From: a virus
Virus record (IMG/VR): IMGVR_UViG_3300043568_000537
Coordinates: 1 to 54,463 of that record
DNA length: 54,463 nucleotides
Direction: 5' to 3' (one strand)
Numbering within the stretch: the first letter of the stretch is position 1; each line of letters begins with the position of its first letter. The notes beneath the pieces were generated by a model. It was given only the letters and a program-made list of their open reading frames with translations. It ran no database searches and was not told the DNA's origin. Positions 38,669 through 51,400 of the stretch are shown piece by piece. The position numbers were made by a program, and so were the translations under genes.

Positions 38669-39439
38669 ATGGCAAAAGATACAGCTCAGTTTATTGAATT
38701 GGCAGAGGTTATATATCAGTATATTGACCAAGCTAAACTTACTAGCGCAGAGTATAGGAGGCTATGGCCTATTGGTGTAAGAGGCGTAGAGGAAATCGGA
38801 TACGATGTCCATATGGAGCCAAAGACAGAAAAGCTTATAGTTAATGCTAATAAGACTGTTACTCTTCCTACTAACTATATAGGATTCTCTAAGGTCGGTG
38901 TATTGAACGCAAAGGGTGAAGTAGCTACTCTTAGAAGGAATAGCAACCTTACTGAATATAAGATTGACCAAACAGATAGACTGTCAAAAAATACTGACGA
39001 TAGTGTAGGTAATACATATAGGCTTCAAGACTTAGCTTACGTAAACTATTTTGATGGAGCAAGATATGCTAATATTTTTGGGGCAGGAGCTGCATTAAAT
39101 AGTCAAGGTCAATTTGATATATCTGAAACAGAAGGATTGATATATCTTGATAATGATTTTGTGTACGATTATGTTATCCTAGAATACTTTTCATCTCCAT
39201 CTGACGATGTAAACTTTAAGATACCAATTCAAGTTAGGGATGCTGTATTATCATATATAGCTTGGAGAGATATTGAGTATTTGCCAGCTGGAAGAAGATC
39301 AACAATGGGTGATAAGCAAATGAGGCGTAAAGAGTATTATAATCAAAAAAGGCTTGCGAAGATGAGGGTGAATCCTGTGACTCCTTGGGATGCAAACGAG
39401 CAGATAAGGCTGAGTCAAAAACTTGTAGCAAAATCATAA
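38669..39439 (+). CDS. Head-tail connector (ring) protein candidate 3
   Basis: A 256-residue protein: helical start (TAQFIELAEVIYQYIDQAKLT), beta centre (TVTLPTNYIGFSKVGVLN), and a C-terminal helical segment VRDAVLSYIAWRDIEYLPAG then MRRKEYYNQKRLAKMR. This ending pattern with SYIAWRDIEY is typical of neck proteins in Bacteroidota short-tailed phages as I recall. It likely connects the rings to the large muzzle-like protein that follows 1 nt later. Confidence 0.6.
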   Translation: MAKDTAQFIELAEVIYQYIDQAKLTSAEYRRLWPIGVRGVEEIGYDVHMEPKTEKLIVNANKTVTLPTNYIGFSKVGVLNAKGEVATLRRNSNLTEYKIDQTDRLSKNTDDSVGNTYRLQDLAYVNYFDGARYANIFGAGAALNSQGQFDISETEGLIYLDNDFVYDYVILEYFSSPSDDVNFKIPIQVRDAVLSYIAWRDIEYLPAGRRSTMGDKQMRRKEYYNQKRLAKMRVNPVTPWDANEQIRLSQKLVAKS

Positions 39440-39440
39440 T

Positions 39441-42400
39441 ATGAAGACTGAAAGAAAACAGATAGCAGGGGTAATGAATCTTGATGACTCTAATGATGTT
39501 TTGCCAAGCGGTCATCATAAGGAGGCTAATAACATAGTATTTAGGGGAAGTCAAGGTAGCCTTTCTGCCCAAAATATATTGGGAAATAGGAATATCGCAA
39601 CATCTCTACCGGCCGGAACAAATAGCTGTATAGGGTCACATTATGACTCACAAAAACAGAGACTGTTTTACTTTAACTTTAATTCAAATGGGAATCATGG
39701 TATATACATATATAACACTATACCTAAAACCATTCAGGCTTTATTTATAAACAATACTCACAGCACTACAGATGTTTTAGGATTTAATAGAGATAATCCA
39801 ATTACATCTATCAATGTAATGTACAATGACGCATATAAGCCTTCATTGGACCTTGATGGAGATGTGCTTTATTGGATTGATTCATTAGGAAGACCATCAA
39901 AGCTTAATATAGACAGAAAGTTAGCAGCAGTATATGCATCTTACAAGAGGTCATACTTAGACGTATCTAAGGCTCCTCCATCAATGCCAATAAAGTGTAC
40001 TTACGAATACGATAATAACGTAACTAATAACAACCTACGGAACGCAATGTTCCAATTTATATATAGATGGGTTTATGATGATGGAGAAAAATCTGTATGG
40101 AGTACGGGTAGTATGGTTCCATTACCTTGGCTACCATTTAGTGAACCATTATCTAGGTTTCCTAATAATAACTCTAGAATAAACTTGTTCATGTCTACGG
40201 GAGATGAAACAGTAAAAAAAATAGAGATAGCAGTTAGGAAGTCTTCAGATGGGGTTATATCGGATTATGAGCTAATCACATCACTTAATAAGAAAGATGC
40301 TAGCCTGTCTATACTAAACAATAATGTGTATAGCTATTTGTTTTATAATAATTCATCTTTAATACCAATAGACAAGGCAGAGCAGATAGCATTATTTGAC
40401 TATGTACCACAAAAGGCAAATGCACAAGAGTTACTAAATGGTAATACTCTCGTTTATGGAGGTATAACTGAAGGTTATGATAATATTAGTAATGTAAATG
40501 CTACTCTTACATCAAACTCTACAACACAAGACTTCCTTGAAGTTCCAGGAGCTCTATTCTTTGCACAGCAGAATGGAGTATCATCTTATGGTGGAACGAA
40601 CTCAATAGACGTATTCCTTACTGGAAGTGGAGCTAATGATGTAGTGACAAATATTCCAACTACAGTTCCGGCAGCAGGTTATGGAGATTTCTATATTAAA
40701 CTAAGAAATTCAGTAGGAACTTTATTTACAATATACTACGATTCAACAACGTCTAATTCAATAGTAGAAATTCTTATAGGCCTTCAGGCTGAAGCTGTTT
40801 TGCTTGGTTTTACTGCAACAATTTCTGGGAATAAACTAACGATATCCGATACTAATACGCTGAATCTGGAATCAGCATACATGACAAACAGTTTGTCTGC
40901 TGTACCTTTTGCAACTAATAGGCAAGACAATGCACTATACGTTCACCAAGGAAACTCAAATTACAGATATGGTATTGTGTATTATGATGATAAAGGGAGA
41001 ACAAATGGTGTCGTTACATCAGAGGGATTAAGGATTACTACTCCAAGATGGACAGGAAGTACCTTATACCCATTCGTACAAATATCTATATCACATCAGC
41101 CACCAATTTGGTCGACATACTACAATATCGTAAGGACAGATAACCTTACGTATGATAAGAATATATTTTGGGTGTCAAAAAGGGCTTTTACTAAGTTGAC
41201 AACAAGGGGAACATCATCAACAGATTATTCTATATCTTACATAGGTATAGATAACATGATACAATATAATGAAGATATTCAGTCTACTTCAGGATATATT
41301 GGATATGATTTTGCTCCAGGAGATAGAATAAGATTTACAGAAAGAATTAACACAAGCGGAATATCTACAGCTCTGAGTACCAATTTAGATTTTGAGATTA
41401 TTGGGGTTGAGTCTAATCCAAACGTAAACGGATATGTAGCTCAAGGAACTTACATAAAAATAAAGTACCCATCTTCGTCTTTAGATGCAAACTTTAAGCT
41501 ATTGGAACCGGATCCTGTTGTATATGCAGGTACTGCTACAAATGTGGAAGATTTTCAGAACTATAAAATACAGATATATAGCTATAAGAAACCATCTGCA
41601 GGAATTGATGTTTATTATGAGATAGGGCAACAATATGCTATATCACAGCCTAGAACAGAAAGCAGATGGCATGTAGGTCAAAGTCAGTCTCAAACAGCAT
41701 CTGTACCAGCATTAGTTTATCTTACAAGCGGAGATGAGTTCTTTAGGTATAGGAATGTACCTATCGGAGCAAATTATACCTTTACCGCTGGGCAGTATGG
41801 TCAAGGAGATAGCTTTGGTCCATATGCCGGCAGGTATAGAAATATAAACGTAAACATATTCGCTACGGATAATACTACTAAGACGATATCTAACTCTATA
41901 TATGAAATAAAGTCTCAAGTACTTGGAGGCAGTACAACAAGTTTGATTGCTACCGATTATCCTAATTACATAACTCCAGATTGTCTATACAGGAATAAAA
42001 GCGGAGTAACCCAAACTGTAAGATTAAAGGGCACTATTCCTATTTCTACTATAACATCAAATGCCAATTATATCGCTATACATGCAAAGGTTGTTTTAAA
42101 TGCAACTACTGCAGAAATATATCCCGTTTTGAAAAGAGTTCCTGTCACAGAATCTAATAGGCAGTATGAATTTGAATTTGATGCTAAAATACCCGTTGCT
42201 GCTGCTGCCAAATTATTTTTAATGACAGAAACACATGATGATACTGGATTTAAGATTAATGTTGGCGCTTTTAACCTACAGCTTGATGTTGTAAATAATA
42301 CACAAATAGCAATAATAGAGAAAAGTTTTAGTGATATAAATAAGATTCAAATAAACGCAAAGTCAAGACCTCTTGTGTTTGATGAAAATGCTAAACAGTC

Positions 42401-43457
42401 TTATTACCCTACATTGGTCAGGTTTGGACTGCAGAAAGAAGCAGGAACAGATGTGAATAACTCTAATAGGTTTAGTTCAACCAATATGGATGAATATGAT
42501 AGGAGTAAAGGTGATATAGTAAGATTTAAAGTTCGAGGAAGCAGAATGAGGGTATTCCAACAGAGGGCATGTGGAGTTGTTGGGGTTCTTGAAAATATGA
42601 TATTCAACGCTGAAGGTAGCAGCAATTTGATACAGACAAACAAGCTGTTAAACCAAATCAACTACTACCAAGGGGAATATGGGATTGGCAATCTAGCTAC
42701 TAGTTTGACATCTTCTTCCCGTGCAGACTACTTTGTAGACCCTATAAGGGGATATCAGCTAAGGTTAAGCGATGATGGACTTACTCCAATATCTAGCATT
42801 TACAAAGCACAGTTTTACATTACAAGCCTTGCAAATAAGTACATAAATAATACTGCAGGAACACTTGGAGGATTTGCTAAAGTTCTTGGAGTTTATGACT
42901 TCTTCGAAGAGGAATATATTACTGTATTTCAAGGATTTGCAGGTCAGGCTAACACTACACTTGGTTTTAACGAACTAAGAAACAGCTATACCTCTTTTTA
43001 TGACTACGCGCCAGAATGGATAACGTCTACAGAAGGTTCTCTTGTGTCGTTCAGAAATGGTCAGCTGTATGTGCACGATAGTGCAACATATTGCAACTTC
43101 TATGGAACTCAGTATAAACCATCTATTAAGTTGGTTTTCAATGAGATGCAAAACATAAAGAAGAGGTATAACACCATTAGCATGCTTTGTAACAAGAAGT
43201 GGATACCGGATACAAACGGGGATATAACTACTAACCTTGGGCAAAGCTCAAGCCTACAGGATGCTGACTTCCTTTATAAGGATGATAAGCTTCACGCATC
43301 TTTCAAAAGGGATGCAAGTAGTACAGGTGGGCTGTATAATGGTAATGTGCTTAAGGGTAACTGGGCACAGATAAACCTAAAGCCGGTTAATGGAAATGAA
43401 TTCGTAAATTTGTTTTATATAGAACTAGGAATTTTAGAACCTTTTTATAATAGATAA
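39441..43457 (+). CDS. Very large tail stabilisation/muzzle-like protein
   Basis: A 1338-residue protein, mostly beta structure, without membrane segments. The opening (AGVMNLDDSNDVLPSGHHKEANNIVFRGSQG) and repeated short strand-loop units such as LYWIDSLGRPSKLNIDRK and YRYGIVYYDDKGRTNGV match the stabilisation/muzzle proteins of crAss-like phages, which form the tail nozzle around the portal exit. Position after three ring-like genes supports this. Length and position both agree with that family. I see no enzyme motif. Confidence 0.65.
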   Translation: MKTERKQIAGVMNLDDSNDVLPSGHHKEANNIVFRGSQGSLSAQNILGNRNIATSLPAGTNSCIGSHYDSQKQRLFYFNFNSNGNHGIYIYNTIPKTIQALFINNTHSTTDVLGFNRDNPITSINVMYNDAYKPSLDLDGDVLYWIDSLGRPSKLNIDRKLAAVYASYKRSYLDVSKAPPSMPIKCTYEYDNNVTNNNLRNAMFQFIYRWVYDDGEKSVWSTGSMVPLPWLPFSEPLSRFPNNNSRINLFMSTGDETVKKIEIAVRKSSDGVISDYELITSLNKKDASLSILNNNVYSYLFYNNSSLIPIDKAEQIALFDYVPQKANAQELLNGNTLVYGGITEGYDNISNVNATLTSNSTTQDFLEVPGALFFAQQNGVSSYGGTNSIDVFLTGSGANDVVTNIPTTVPAAGYGDFYIKLRNSVGTLFTIYYDSTTSNSIVEILIGLQAEAVLLGFTATISGNKLTISDTNTLNLESAYMTNSLSAVPFATNRQDNALYVHQGNSNYRYGIVYYDDKGRTNGVVTSEGLRITTPRWTGSTLYPFVQISISHQPPIWSTYYNIVRTDNLTYDKNIFWVSKRAFTKLTTRGTSSTDYSISYIGIDNMIQYNEDIQSTSGYIGYDFAPGDRIRFTERINTSGISTALSTNLDFEIIGVESNPNVNGYVAQGTYIKIKYPSSSLDANFKLLEPDPVVYAGTATNVEDFQNYKIQIYSYKKPSAGIDVYYEIGQQYAISQPRTESRWHVGQSQSQTASVPALVYLTSGDEFFRYRNVPIGANYTFTAGQYGQGDSFGPYAGRYRNINVNIFATDNTTKTISNSIYEIKSQVLGGSTTSLIATDYPNYITPDCLYRNKSGVTQTVRLKGTIPISTITSNANYIAIHAKVVLNATTAEIYPVLKRVPVTESNRQYEFEFDAKIPVAAAAKLFLMTETHDDTGFKINVGAFNLQLDVVNNTQIAIIEKSFSDINKIQINAKSRPLVFDENAKQSYYPTLVRFGLQKEAGTDVNNSNRFSSTNMDEYDRSKGDIVRFKVRGSRMRVFQQRACGVVGVLENMIFNAEGSSNLIQTNKLLNQINYYQGEYGIGNLATSLTSSSRADYFVDPIRGYQLRLSDDGLTPISSIYKAQFYITSLANKYINNTAGTLGGFAKVLGVYDFFEEEYITVFQGFAGQANTTLGFNELRNSYTSFYDYAPEWITSTEGSLVSFRNGQLYVHDSATYCNFYGTQYKPSIKLVFNEMQNIKKRYNTISMLCNKKWIPDTNGDITTNLGQSSSLQDADFLYKDDKLHASFKRDASSTGGLYNGNVLKGNWAQINLKPVNGNEFVNLFYIELGILEPFYNR

Positions 43458-43459
43458 TT

Positions 43460-44086
43460 ATGGCAAAGAAGAAATTTTTTGATACAGGACTTGGTAAAGC
43501 TGCTGCTATTGTAGGAGGAGGAGCTGCTGGAGGATTATTTCTGTTGGGTAGAAATATAGCTAAAAAATATAAAGAGGCAAATACCGGCATAAAGCAGCAG
43601 GTTTCAGCGCTAGAAAGACAAGAAATTGCTCCTGAGATAACGCAAGCAAACCAAGAGGCTCAGATGATGAAGAATCAAGGTTTATCATCTTCTGCTTTAG
43701 GTCTATTTAAGCAACAGGCCGACCGTTCTCAGAGTGCAGCATTCTCTCAATTGGGAGGAAGAAGGTCTGCATTAGCTGGAGCCGCATCTATAATGGATGC
43801 TGCTAATACAGCTGGATTAAAACTTGCTGATCTTGAAGATGAGGCAAGACAGAGAAATATGATGGCAGCAAGGTCTTCAGCCATGGGACTTGGACAGCAA
43901 AAGATGGGTCTTCAGAAGTATAAGCAAGAAGGCCTATTTAATTATTATATGGGCAGAAAGCAAGCATTAAATACGCAAATGTCTAATTTAGCTAAAGGAG
44001 CAATGAGGGTAGGGGCTGCTGCTCTTACTGGAGGAGGCTCTGAGGCTATTGGAGGATTTGTAAAAAGGAAAGGAAGCGGAGACTAA
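43460..44086 (+). CDS. Internal virion (ejection/cargo) protein candidate
   Basis: A 208-residue protein. A Gly/Ala-rich hydrophobic stretch at residues 12-30 (AAAIVGGGAAGGLFLLG) could cross a membrane. The rest is helical and rich in Gln, Ala and Met, like small ejection proteins such as T7 gp14. A second Gly/Ala segment lies near the end. It starts 2 nt after the muzzle-like gene and precedes two more internal proteins. Likely role: part of the channel that brings DNA across the envelope. Confidence 0.6.
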   Translation: MAKKKFFDTGLGKAAAIVGGGAAGGLFLLGRNIAKKYKEANTGIKQQVSALERQEIAPEITQANQEAQMMKNQGLSSSALGLFKQQADRSQSAAFSQLGGRRSALAGAASIMDAANTAGLKLADLEDEARQRNMMAARSSAMGLGQQKMGLQKYKQEGLFNYYMGRKQALNTQMSNLAKGAMRVGAAALTGGGSEAIGGFVKRKGSGD

Positions 44087-44098
44087 TAAAATAATCTA

Positions 44099-45460
44099 AT
44101 GGCATACGAGTATAACTTATCACCAATCGACATTGATGGAGCAATAAAAGCTGTTCAAGATAATGCATTTAGGCAAGAACAGCTTAGGCTGAAGTACGAG
44201 GAATCTATGAACAAAGCCATAGATGACCAACAAAGGCTTTATAATGGTAAAGTTAGGGAGCAAGACATTGGAGAATTTGATTCAGTATTTGCAGAATATG
44301 CTGAAGCCCAAAAAAGATATCAATCACTTAATAAGTTTGGTAGAAGAGGAGGGGATTTGACTATGGCTTCTGCTGATGCAAGAACTGCAAAAGCTAAAAT
44401 GGATGCATATATAACAGACTCTACATCTCTAGGTCAGACGCAAGTAGGTTTAGGTAAAATATTTAAAGACCCTACTAAACTTGTAAATACAAAGAAGTAC
44501 AACGAAGTGTATATGCAATTAAGCTCTATGACTACAAAACAGATAAAGGATTTGTACGCAGGAGATTTGAAGAAATTGCCTACAGACTTTGAGTTTAATG
44601 AAAAGGATTACGGACCAGAAGAAGTAGGGAAATTCTCAAGATCAATTAAGCAAAATCTTCCTATAAGCGCCCCGAATACCATAAAGGAAATTGCAGTTAT
44701 AGACCCTGCTACAGGCAAGCAAAAGTTGGTAAATAGGGATATAGTATTTGGAAATTATAAAAAGACAGTTCAGGTTCCTGTAGTTTCGGTAAAAGCAGGC
44801 ATGGACCCTAGTGTAGTCCTAAATTCAGTTATAATGAATTCAGCTACAGACGATAATACATTAACTTACCTAAAGGCTATTAAGAAAAGGGTGTTTGAGT
44901 CAGCTTCAAATGCACAGGATCCACAATCACAAAAAGACTCTGAAGCTCAAATACAAAGAGCAATGCAGATATATGGGATAAAAGACAGAACACAAGTCAA
45001 CGAGTATCATTTATTCGCATCTAACTTTGTAGACCAAAACAGAATGGGAGAAGTGGAGGTTGAAGATTGGAATAAACTTGATGAGTATATTAAGATATTT
45101 GAAAAAGATAATGGATTGAAGCTAGATAATCTTCAGATGAAAAAGATTACGAAAGACATACAATCATCAAACACTGATATGTCTCTTTCAACGCTTAATA
45201 AGCTTTTGAATATGTATAAGGTAGCAAGAGATACTGGGGCAACAAGTGTTGAGGAGTGGTTGCCGACAATAGAGGCTGTATTTAAGAAATATAACTTGCC
45301 TATGAGCAGGGAAATTATAAATAAGGCTAATGAAGGTATTGCTATTCAAGCTGATGACTTTCAGAACCTTTACTGGAAAGGAATAGGTGGGAATGTGCCA
45401 GGTACAAACCCAACAGTTCCGGGAACAAGACCTAGTGCAACTGGAAGCAAGAAGAAATAA
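44099..45460 (+). CDS. Internal virion/cargo protein candidate, 453 aa
   Basis: A helical protein with a coiled-coil start (QDNAFRQEQLRLKYEESMNKAIDDQQ, about residues 20-45) and a flexible Pro/Thr/Gly tail ending in KKK (PGTNPTVPGTRPSATGSKKK). It is similar in position and layout to crAss-like cargo proteins or T7 gp15. It follows the small ejection-like protein by 12 nt and precedes the 2277-residue protein. No catalytic motif was seen. Confidence 0.6.
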   Translation: MAYEYNLSPIDIDGAIKAVQDNAFRQEQLRLKYEESMNKAIDDQQRLYNGKVREQDIGEFDSVFAEYAEAQKRYQSLNKFGRRGGDLTMASADARTAKAKMDAYITDSTSLGQTQVGLGKIFKDPTKLVNTKKYNEVYMQLSSMTTKQIKDLYAGDLKKLPTDFEFNEKDYGPEEVGKFSRSIKQNLPISAPNTIKEIAVIDPATGKQKLVNRDIVFGNYKKTVQVPVVSVKAGMDPSVVLNSVIMNSATDDNTLTYLKAIKKRVFESASNAQDPQSQKDSEAQIQRAMQIYGIKDRTQVNEYHLFASNFVDQNRMGEVEVEDWNKLDEYIKIFEKDNGLKLDNLQMKKITKDIQSSNTDMSLSTLNKLLNMYKVARDTGATSVEEWLPTIEAVFKKYNLPMSREIINKANEGIAIQADDFQNLYWKGIGGNVPGTNPTVPGTRPSATGSKKK

Positions 45461-45475
45461 TACGCCTATATATCT

Positions 45476-45483
45476 TAACTTTG
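45476..45483 (+). promoter_or_regulatory. -7 box TAACTTTG before the giant protein gene
   Basis: A TAnnTTTG match whose last base is 5 nt before ATG 45488, as at 24074 and 37363. It would give a leaderless transcript. Confidence 0.45.
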
Positions 45484-45487
45484 GGGC

Positions 45488-48400
45488 ATGTCATTAAGCA
45501 AGAAACCAACAGATGATAAAAAGCCCATTTCAAGCTCAAAGCTTGTTGGGTTGCTCACTCCAGGAAAGAAACCTTCTATAGAAGCAAAGACTCCTACGCT
45601 ACAGAATATTAGCGTAACAGGAAAGAGGATAGCTCCAAAGGATATACCTATCGCAATAAAATCAAGCACACAAGTTATTAAGCCTATAAAGGCTGAAGAA
45701 TATGTGCAAATAGATAAGACTAAAGAATTGGCGATGGATAACACCGTCAAGGCTATGGCAGAAGCTGAAGGTAATGCACCACCTCTCAAAGGTACAAGTC
45801 TACATAATCGCTATAAAGAACAGATTGACTTTGTAAATTCAACAGGAGAGAAGCTTTCTATACAGAAAGATGCGGAAGGGAATCCAATGTATGGTAGGCA
45901 AAAGGACTTTTGGGAGTCAGCTTCAACAGCTATATCTGCATTTAGAGAAAGCGTTGCCTCTGGCAAAACATACAAGGATTCAGATGATGAAACAAACAGA
46001 AGATACCTAGAGAATAAAAGATTTGCAAATACAAGAAAACCCGGCATCCCACAGTTTGAGAATATGGGGGGAGCTACTGCAGGTGGTCTATTTGATCCTA
46101 TAGTTGAAAGCGTTGTAATTGGCTTACCAACAGCTGCAGCAACGATGCTTGGCGTACCTGGAGCCACACAGGCAGGTGCAGCACTAACAGCAGGAACCGT
46201 TGGCTTTGACATGGCGATGTCTAAGTATGGCACAGCTCTTGAGGAAAATTACTTCATTGCAAGGGAGCAGGGGATGGGAGAGAAAGAAGCATATGACAGA
46301 GCAAAGACTGTAGCAGCTAAAGCAGCAGGCGTAGAGGGTCTTGTTCAGGTAGCATTTGCAGGAATGGGTGGACTTGGTCAGGCTCCAAAAGGATTGATGG
46401 GTGGAGTGGTAGCTCCAGCTGTTAAAGGTGCGATACAAGAACCCAAGAAAGAAGCATTAAAGACATTTGCTAGAGGATTTGGAGAGAACATGAGGCACGC
46501 ACTTGGTATAGGTGCAATCGTAGGTACTGGTCAAGCTGTTGTGGATAACGCATCTGAGCAAGAGGGTATACATATAGAAGGAAAAGAAGAAAGAGCTATA
46601 GAAGGTGGTGGTCATATGGTTGCCATGGACTTAGCTATCAAAGCGATAACTCGTGCTCCGGGTACAATATCTAAAAGTGCTAAGTCATTTGCTAAAGGTC
46701 TTTTGGCTTCTGATGAAAAGATAGCATCTGACTTTATTTCACAGATGGAAGCTGCTGGTCTGTATGAGCAAGGTACTAAGAAGGTAGTAATGAAAGAGGT
46801 TAAGAGTTTTAGCCAAGCGTCTAAGAAGACTCCTGACTTTATGGGTGATGGTGTTAAAAAAGGAATTGCTGCAGGTCTTATTGAAAAAAGAACAAAGCTA
46901 GAAGCCGAATTAAATAAATTAGATCCGGTATTCAGGGAGGAGAAACAGCTTGAGATAGATGATATTAACTCTAGGCTAAAACAACTAACATCTACAGATA
47001 AACCATTTAGCGTAGAAATAGAACTAGAAACTAAACCACAAGAAAATGCCACTACAGAAACCACGGGGAAAGTCCAAGAAGGCGGTGTCAGCGAATATCA
47101 GGGAGCTAATCAAGGCAAACAAGGAGAAACCACAGGGGAAACAACGACCGTTGAAACAAATACTGGCGATAGCGCTGTCATCGGTGCGGAAGAAAAAGGG
47201 AAGCTAATACTATCTCATGGAGGAGATGTAAAAATAGAAAGTTTTGACCAGTCCAAAATAAAAGGAGGAGCAAGGGCTGAACTTGGTCATGGATTCTACT
47301 TCTCTGAAGATGGTAAAAGTAAAGACTATGGTAAAGAGATGACGCAAATTGATGCCTCATCATTAAATATAGTAGATGAAAGAGATGCAGTTCCTAGTGA
47401 TTTAATACAGAGGCTTCGTGATTGGCAAAAAAGTTTACCAGAGTCTCCATTTGGCCTAGGTAAAAAAGAGATTGCTGATCACTATATAGGCGTAATGGAA
47501 AAAGAACTTAAAAAAAATCCATCTATGTCAATAGGTGAATTGAGGAGAAGTTCTTTATGGAATGTTCCAGCAGATAGGGATAATCTATGGTCAGAAATGA
47601 TGGTAGATGTAGGGATAGATGGTATGAAGGCTACGCAAGGAGATGGTAAAGGAGGTAGCTCAATACGTCAAGCAGTAATTTATCCTCAGCCAAAATTAGA
47701 TACATTAATAGTAAAAGAAACAGCTCCTAGTCTATCATTATCTGACAAGATTAGGAAGTTTAAAGTTGACCAATCTATATTAACTGGGGGTGATAAAGGA
47801 GCTATGCAATCTAATATTGCAGGTCTACCAATAGGAATATATAACGCATCCGTTGAGGCTATTGCACTTACAGTTGAGGCAGGTGAAACTATAGCTGCTG
47901 CAATAGAAAAACAGATAGAATCTCTAAAGAAAGGTGGTAGGGCTTTTGATGAAGATAAGTTCAGAAAGAGTATCATGCTTATTGATAAGGCTAATAGTAA
48001 CAAGGGCAGGATGGCTGCTGAAGCAGAAATGCAAGGTATTAAAGCTGCTGATTATACAGAACTTCAAAGATTTGCTCTTGAGAAGTATAACGAGAGTGAA
48101 GTCTTCAGGGATCCTGCAGAATTGGGTAAAAGACTTAGGACTGAATTAGATAAAAAGATGGATACATCTAAGATATCTGATGATGTATTTGAGATGATTG
48201 GATATGATGCTATCGTCAACGAGAAGCAGGCTCCATTCATGCCGGGTGCGCAAAAGCGTGCAACTGTACCCGTGTCTGAATTTAGGGCAGAACAGATACT
48301 TACAAATCCGAGAGAAGTATTTAAGGCAATGTATACAGCTGCTACTACACAGGCTAAGTCTACAGCAGAAAGATTGAACTTATCAGCAACTGCAATATCT

Positions 48401-51400
48401 GACGCTATATTCAATGAGAAAGGAGAAAGAGTAAATCCAAAGGTTATAGCGAAAGCTATAAAGATGTTCGTTACATCTAAGATGGATACTGAAACAGCTG
48501 CTGTAGAGTTTGCTGCAAACATAAAAGAGATAAAAAGACTGTCTGTAAATAACAGAAAGTTCGGGGAAATAAGAGCAAAGATTAGGGAAATAAAGAGTGC
48601 ATCAAAGGATAAGAGGTTTTCAACAATAGCTACTAGGGAAACTACTGCAGACATAGACTTCATGGCTCCTTCAAAAGTAAAGGACTACGATGTTGATGCA
48701 AATGGCAATATTATTGAATTAGATACAGATAACAGGCTTAATGAATATATTGAATTACTAGAAGAGTATAGGAAGTCAATAACTGGTGAAATACCAAACG
48801 GGCATAAGACTAGACCAAAGTTTATAGACTTTGTCAATGACCAAAGGGATAAGTATGATGCGATGCAGGTCAGGAAGATGGAGCTCAGAAAAGCAGAGTT
48901 TGAAGGAATATACGACAGAAAAATACAGGACGGCAAGATTAAGGTAGACGAAAATGGTGTACCAGAAATCAGCAAGGAGGATTTTGTAGAAGCTCGTATG
49001 AATCCAGAAAGCGAGGTTGCTAAAAAAACAGACTTTGAATTGATAGATGATTCAGAGGCTGAAGTAATGAGAGAGATGACAGACGTTAGGCAAGAAATGC
49101 TTAAAGAGTCTATAGATAATAATGAGATAGATGCTGACATCGTAGAAGATGCAAAGCTTATAGCTGGGATTGATGCTAAAAAGATATCACCAAAGAACAT
49201 ACAGCTATTCAATAATATCATTGAGGATGTTCTAAACGGAGAATCACCATCAAGGATGGGTGAAATCGTTTCAGATATAGAATTATTTAACAATACAGAA
49301 AGTCTTATTGGGACCCCTGCTACGGTAAGGGATATGGCAAAGTATCAAAAGGCTGGAATTAGTACTAGAGTTAAAATGGCGTTTGGATATAAGCCAGGAG
49401 TTAAAGCGTATGAGGAACTTGGATTCTCTAACCTATTTAAACTGTTATTCACAAATCCAGATGCCGCTGACAAAGCAAGGTCTATTGTTTGGTTTCCATT
49501 TGAGCAAGCCAATCTAAAAGTAAATAATATGGCTAGGGACTTTGCACAGAACTTGTCCGATGCATTTAGTTCAAAGTCAGTTGTTGTGACAGACGTTAAT
49601 GGCGTTAAAACAAAAGTAAAATTTACAGCAAAGCCTCTAACTGTATCTAATAGCTATAGAATAGGTGTAGCTAGTACACTAGCTCAGTTTGAAGATATAG
49701 GCAGGCAGATACAAACTATAGTAGAAACAACAAAAGCTCTGTCTGAAAAGTCTTATCAAAATAGTAATAGATTAGATGACTACTTGGATAATACCGTAAT
49801 GGCGCTACAAAGCCTAGGGATAATAAGGGGCCATGTAAAAGATAATAGAGGAGTATATATTGACTTAGAGATAAATCCCGATATTACAATGTCTGAAATA
49901 TCTACTAAGCTAAATGATAGGGAAGTATTTTCTATTGGACTTATGAAAAAAGGATTTAAGGATGTAGCTCCGGATCTTGATAGAACAATGCGTCAATATT
50001 ATGGCACTGCAATTGATATGAGCAATGAGAATTATATACCACTATCTCCAAAGGTATTCGGGGAAGCTCCTGAAGTGCTTGTTGAAGGTCAGATTGATGA
50101 AGGGATTCCATCTCATATTAGTGTAATGCGGTCTTCTACTACAATGAATAGGCAAAACAATCTATCAAGTGTAGTTAAAAAGAATGGTAAAGAGGCAATA
50201 CTATTTTACAACTTTGACGTAGCTACAGAAGTTCCAATAAGATTCCATGAAACCCTTAATACTACATATACAACTGCTCCTGTAAAGACAATGAGCAAAA
50301 CTATTAATAGTAAGGGATTTCTTGAGTTTATATCAGGAAAGTACAATCAAACGCCAACAGAATTTGTTGACAATAAGATATATTTTAATAGGCAGATAGC
50401 AGATGTTGTAAACATGGATAGGAAGCCTTTCGTTTTAAATAAACAAATGCAGGCACAGAATAATAGGTTGGTTAGATTCTTTATGGGAAGAATGCTAAAC
50501 TCTATAAGTGCAGGAGTTAAGCAGTATGTTCCATCTATACCAGCACTAGCAATGCATGGAGGAATCGAGCCATTTGGAATATCATATCAACTGTTAGCTG
50601 GTAAAAGAATACTAGATCCAAAAACTTCCGAATTACTGAAACAGTTTTACAGTAAAACTAATAGTTCAAATAGGATTACAGCAAGTATAGAAGCTCTTCA
50701 GCAAAAGTCAAAGAGCATAAATAATAACAAGTATATTAGAGGTGCTATAAATAAAATAGACTTCGTAGAAAAAATAGCAGGCCTATCTCTTGACCTAGGA
50801 GACCAAGCTACTACAATGCAGGCCCTAATGATTGGGTACATTAAAGGGCTCAAAATATCTGGGAAAATAACCAAGTATTCTGAATTTAATTTAGAAACAG
50901 AATTAAGCAGAGGTATTGACCCATTGGCAATGTCTCATGCAGAGCAGTTCCTTGCTTTTATAAATAATGAATCTACTTCTTCAAAAAAGGCTAAAGTATT
51001 TAGGCAAGATAATGCATTGGTCACAAGGCTTCTTCAATCGTTTTCTCATAATCAGAATGTAAATGCATTGATAGACTTTGGTATAGTTCAAGACCATTTA
51101 TCTGGTAAGGCTTCCGCAGACGACGCTAGAAAGGCAGTAGGAGGCCTAGTAATGTACCTAACAAACATAGGTGCATACGGTCTTACAATGTATGGACTTG
51201 GTTATACAAACTATAAGGTAGCCAAAATGTCTCTTGGTCTAGCAGGTGTAAATCTTCATAAAGATGAAGAAAAGCAGGAGCAAAATGTTGACAGAGACGC
51301 AACAAGAATAGGATTAGGTTCAATGGCTGATATGATTACCGGTAGAATACCGATACAGTATTCTACGCCTATTAAGTTCGGTTTAGGAATGACGTATGAC

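Noticed and set aside
48064-49293. Two leftward frames of about 200 residues opposite the giant gene
   Set aside because: They are Ser/Ile/Leu-rich antisense shadows arising from the AT-rich codon use of the 2277-residue gene, with no supporting context.
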